IMG/VR virus record: IMGVR_UViG_3300047189_000004
Span: 1 to 20,713 of that record
Strand: one strand, 5' to 3'
Length of the DNA stretch: 20,713 nt
Origin: a virus
The translations under genes and the position numbers were made by a program. Positions 18,341-20,713 of this stretch are shown here, piece by piece; position 1 is the stretch's first letter; each line of letters begins with the position of its first letter. The notes below the pieces were generated by a model. The model saw only the letters and a program-made list of their open reading frames with translations. It was not told where the DNA came from and did not search any database.

Positions 18341-20713
18341 GATGTCACGTGCCCTTCGCAGTCGACGGCTTTGTGGTGATGCGCTCCGCCTGACGTCTTG
18401 CAGGGTGAACAACAATTCAGCGTGTTGTCCAGGCGACAGGCCTTCTGATGCTGACAGGTGTAACAGAGACAGTGTTCGCATTCGGGTTCATCCTGGCAGA
18501 CCTCTGAACGACGACCCGAGGGAATCTTTGCGACCGCGGCAGCCGACGTGTCGACGAACCGCGCATGCCCGAGCAGCGGCCACCGTTTTCTTGGATCCTC
18601 GAGATAACCCTGCTCGTTCTTGTGTCCCTTCGAACCTTCAGGCTTCAGCCAGACATGTGTGTACCAGGTCGGGCCGCTCACGTCCTCTGCTTCTTCAATA
18701 GCCACCAGCTGCTCGACTTGTTCGAGGGTGAGGACAATAAGCTGCTCATCGGCGTACGTCTCGTTGTACATCGCGCCGAAGGTGTCCTCTACAATCTTCT
18801 GCCCCAAGGGAACGACCTTGCCGTCCTCGGCCTTCCAGCCGGTGACGCCATAACGGATAATCGGCTCGTCCTTGCTGACCAGCTTGCGTCGTGGGTGTCG
18901 AAAGTCATCCCAGAGATCGCCGTAGATCTGCCAGCCGGCGTCCGTTCTCTCCACACGTGTCACCTTGCGAATGTCGTACACAAAGCCTCTCGCGTGCAGT
19001 GGGGTCACCAAGTCACCCACCTTGACCAGGTCCGGAACGTCCGGGTCGGCAGCCGGCTGCGTGACTACGTCGACTGTGGCCACTTCCTTCTTAGCGTACC
19101 ATTCACAGCCGTACTGTCCTGTCTCCATCGGGTAGCCGGGGATATTGCATGAGGTGTCGCAGCTGCCGGGTCCGTACTTGCAGGAGTGACAGAGACAGGG
19201 TCCGCCTTCGCCATTGTATCGGAGCTCGCATGCTGTTTCAGGGCATGGGCCTTGTCCGGGTGCGTAGATATCCGCGGGGAAGGTGGCTTTGTCGATCCAG
19301 TGTTCACAGTCCTTGATGATCGCCGGGTAGGGCTTGTGGTGATGTGGATGCTCGAGCGTGCAGATGGAACAGATATGGTAGGGCTCGTCGCCGTTCATCG
19401 CGCAGTTCTGATACGCTCGGCCACAGGTAAGGCACTTGCACTCACCACAGAATTGCCGCACATACCGCTGAAGAGTGACCATGTGCTGCTGTTCCATGGG
19501 CAACTGACTCTCCGTGTTTCCCAGGACGTCGACAGTGAGAGCAGCCTTGCGCCCACAGAGGGTTGTCGGCTGGAGCTCGGGCTTTCCCAAGCACTGGTCA
19601 CAGCCACAAGGCGGACAGTTCGCCCATTCCTTGTCGGTGTAGTTCAGGTGCGCTTGGTTCAGGCCACAGGTCTCGCAGTCACAGTGGCTGCAGGTGTCGG
19701 CGTTGCTTCCTGGGAGAGGGTTGTTGTCATAATCCGCGCGGGTGAGCTTCGGCTGCTTCTTCGGTTTCGGTTGCTTCGTCGCTTTGACGGGCACGGTCGG
19801 CTGTTCCTCGCCATCCTTCGCCCGGAAGTCAGGACATCCTCCCATCTTGCCGCCATGCTTGGAACAATAGATCGGTCCCTCGCAGGTGTGACAACTCTCT
19901 CCATTGTTGGCGCACTTCGGGCAGAGACAGTCGGAGCATGTCCAGCCTTCGCCCTCAGCTTTCGAGTACGCAGGACACTCCACAGTGTGAGCGTGATAGT
20001 GGCCACAGACACTTTTGTTCATCCTTTTGCATTGACCGCACGTCTCCTGGTTGATGCAGCTATGACAAAGACAGGGGCTTGTTCCTAGACAACCGTGAGG
20101 AGCGAGCGCCTCGAGGTCGCGATTCCTATTCGCCCTAGACGTCGCCCTCGACTTCTTCGCCTTGGCGGGCTTCGCCGTAAGTTCGACAGGAGCAATGGCC
20201 GTAGGCGCCTTCTTCCGGTGTCGCATGAGTAGCCGCCACTTCTCGAAGGGCTCGTAGACTCCAATACCATTGCGGTCGTTCTGTTTGGCGACGGCAGCGA
20301 GCGTCCAAGGCGTGTGATTGATGCGCCAGTAGAACTCTTCAGTCGATTCTCCGAGGTCGTAGCGGGAACCGTTCTCGACGCCCTGGATCAGCCCCTTGTT
20401 ATATGCCTGAGCGAGCAACTCTTTCGAGAAGAATGGTGCTATCTCATTGGCTGTGGGTGTGCTGACTCTCTGCAGATACATGATGAGCCTGTCCTCTGCC
20501 AGCTTGTCGAACTTGTCCGTTGCCGGCCAGTAGCCGACGCAGCGCTCGATGGTACATGGAGGATCCTGCCGACAATCGGGCTTGCACATGCAGCCGTACA
20601 GCGGGCAGCTCCCGCCCTGGTACTCGCCACAGTTCCGGCAGTCGCACATCCAGGGAGATTCGAGCTTCTCACATGGCAGATGAATTTCTTTCAGATGTGA
20701 CACGTCCTTCAAG
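18337..20713 (-). CDS. Large cysteine-rich protein with eight CxCxxC motifs (5' end outside window)
   Basis: At least 791 codons, open at the right edge; the first possible start in view is TTG 20712, so the true start is probably outside. About 60 Cys. CxCxxC motifs lie at residues about 23-28, 214-219, 262-267, 344-349, 369-374, 425-430, 506-511 and 748-753, four of them extended as CxxCxCxxC (e.g. CSHCDCETC, CGECKCLTC). Each opens a module with further CxxC and His/Cys, often ending D/E-C. Between modules lie Lys/Pro/Ala linkers (residues about 170-200 and 305-325), an N-terminal helical region (70-165) that may be winged-helix-like, and a Cys-free domain (about 560-735) with DLVKVGDLVTP and EQLIVLTLEQVEQLVAIEE. 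Metal (Zn or Fe-S) binding is expected; function is unknown. It ends ATGA with the 77-aa gene. Confidence 0.8.
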   Translation of the reverse strand, partial: LKDVSHLKEIHLPCEKLESPWMCDCRNCGEYQGGSCPLYGCMCKPDCRQDPPCTIERCVGYWPATDKFDKLAEDRLIMYLQRVSTPTANEIAPFFSKELLAQAYNKGLIQGVENGSRYDLGESTEEFYWRINHTPWTLAAVAKQNDRNGIGVYEPFEKWRLLMRHRKKAPTAIAPVELTAKPAKAKKSRATSRANRNRDLEALAPHGCLGTSPCLCHSCINQETCGQCKRMNKSVCGHYHAHTVECPAYSKAEGEGWTCSDCLCPKCANNGESCHTCEGPIYCSKHGGKMGGCPDFRAKDGEEQPTVPVKATKQPKPKKQPKLTRADYDNNPLPGSNADTCSHCDCETCGLNQAHLNYTDKEWANCPPCGCDQCLGKPELQPTTLCGRKAALTVDVLGNTESQLPMEQQHMVTLQRYVRQFCGECKCLTCGRAYQNCAMNGDEPYHICSICTLEHPHHHKPYPAIIKDCEHWIDKATFPADIYAPGQGPCPETACELRYNGEGGPCLCHSCKYGPGSCDTSCNIPGYPMETGQYGCEWYAKKEVATVDVVTQPAADPDVPDLVKVGDLVTPLHARGFVYDIRKVTRVERTDAGWQIYGDLWDDFRHPRRKLVSKDEPIIRYGVTGWKAEDGKVVPLGQKIVEDTFGAMYNETYADEQLIVLTLEQVEQLVAIEEAEDVSGPTWYTHVWLKPEGSKGHKNEQGYLEDPRKRWPLLGHARFVDTSAAAVAKIPSGRRSEVCQDEPECEHCLCYTCQHQKACRLDNTLNCCSPCKTSGGAHHHKAVDCEGHVTS

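Overview
The window is the late structural module of a tailed bacteriophage or prophage. Every well-supported gene lies on the minus strand, so transcription runs from the right end (20713) to the left end (1). Genes are packed almost without gaps. Many junctions are ATGA, GTGA, TGATG or TAATG overlaps, and most starts have a strong GGAGG-type Shine-Dalgarno (SD) site, which fits a bacterial host. Composition is GC-rich by eye. The host cannot be named from the sequence. No integrase, replication, tRNA, IS or CRISPR feature was found, so prophage and free phage cannot be told apart.

Layout in transcription order. (1) 20713-17060 is an accessory block ahead of packaging. It holds a very large cysteine-rich protein with eight CxCxxC motifs (open at the window edge), a 77-aa protein joined to it by ATGA, an AP2-like DNA-binding protein, and a 326-bp stretch before the small terminase. 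That stretch carries two candidate micro-ORFs and a long perfect inverted repeat. (2) 17059-12691 holds packaging and portal genes: small terminase, large terminase, SPP1 gp6-type portal, MuF-like minor head protein. (3) 12694-10644 holds a small protein, a scaffold and a P22-like coat protein with an apparent I-domain insertion. (4) 10596-8862 holds a small zinc-ribbon-like protein and the connector cascade (adaptor, head closure, HK97 gp10-like, tail terminator). (5) 8848-4674 holds the tail: a beta-rich protein, the probable tail tube, tail-assembly chaperones G and G-T (with a T TTT TTC -1 slippery site), a short tape measure and tail-tip/hub proteins. (6) 4677-3338 is a probable host-surface-binding cassette: an H-type-lectin-like protein and a protein with three divergent InlB-type repeats, locally lower in GC. 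(7) 3280-974 is lysis: a membrane-anchored coiled-coil protein, an unknown protein, an N-acetylmuramoyl-L-alanine amidase whose true start has no ATG/GTG/TTG, and a holin-like protein. (8) 912-1 holds baseplate/tail-fibre genes, the last cut by the window edge.

The virion implied is a siphovirus: a P22-fold coat and an SPP1-type portal, with a lambda-style frameshifted chaperone and a tape measure of about 539 residues, suggesting a short non-contractile tail. The most unusual signals are the cysteine-repeat protein, the inverted repeat that would mask the SD and GTG start of a micro-ORF just ahead of the small terminase, and the missing start codon of the amidase.
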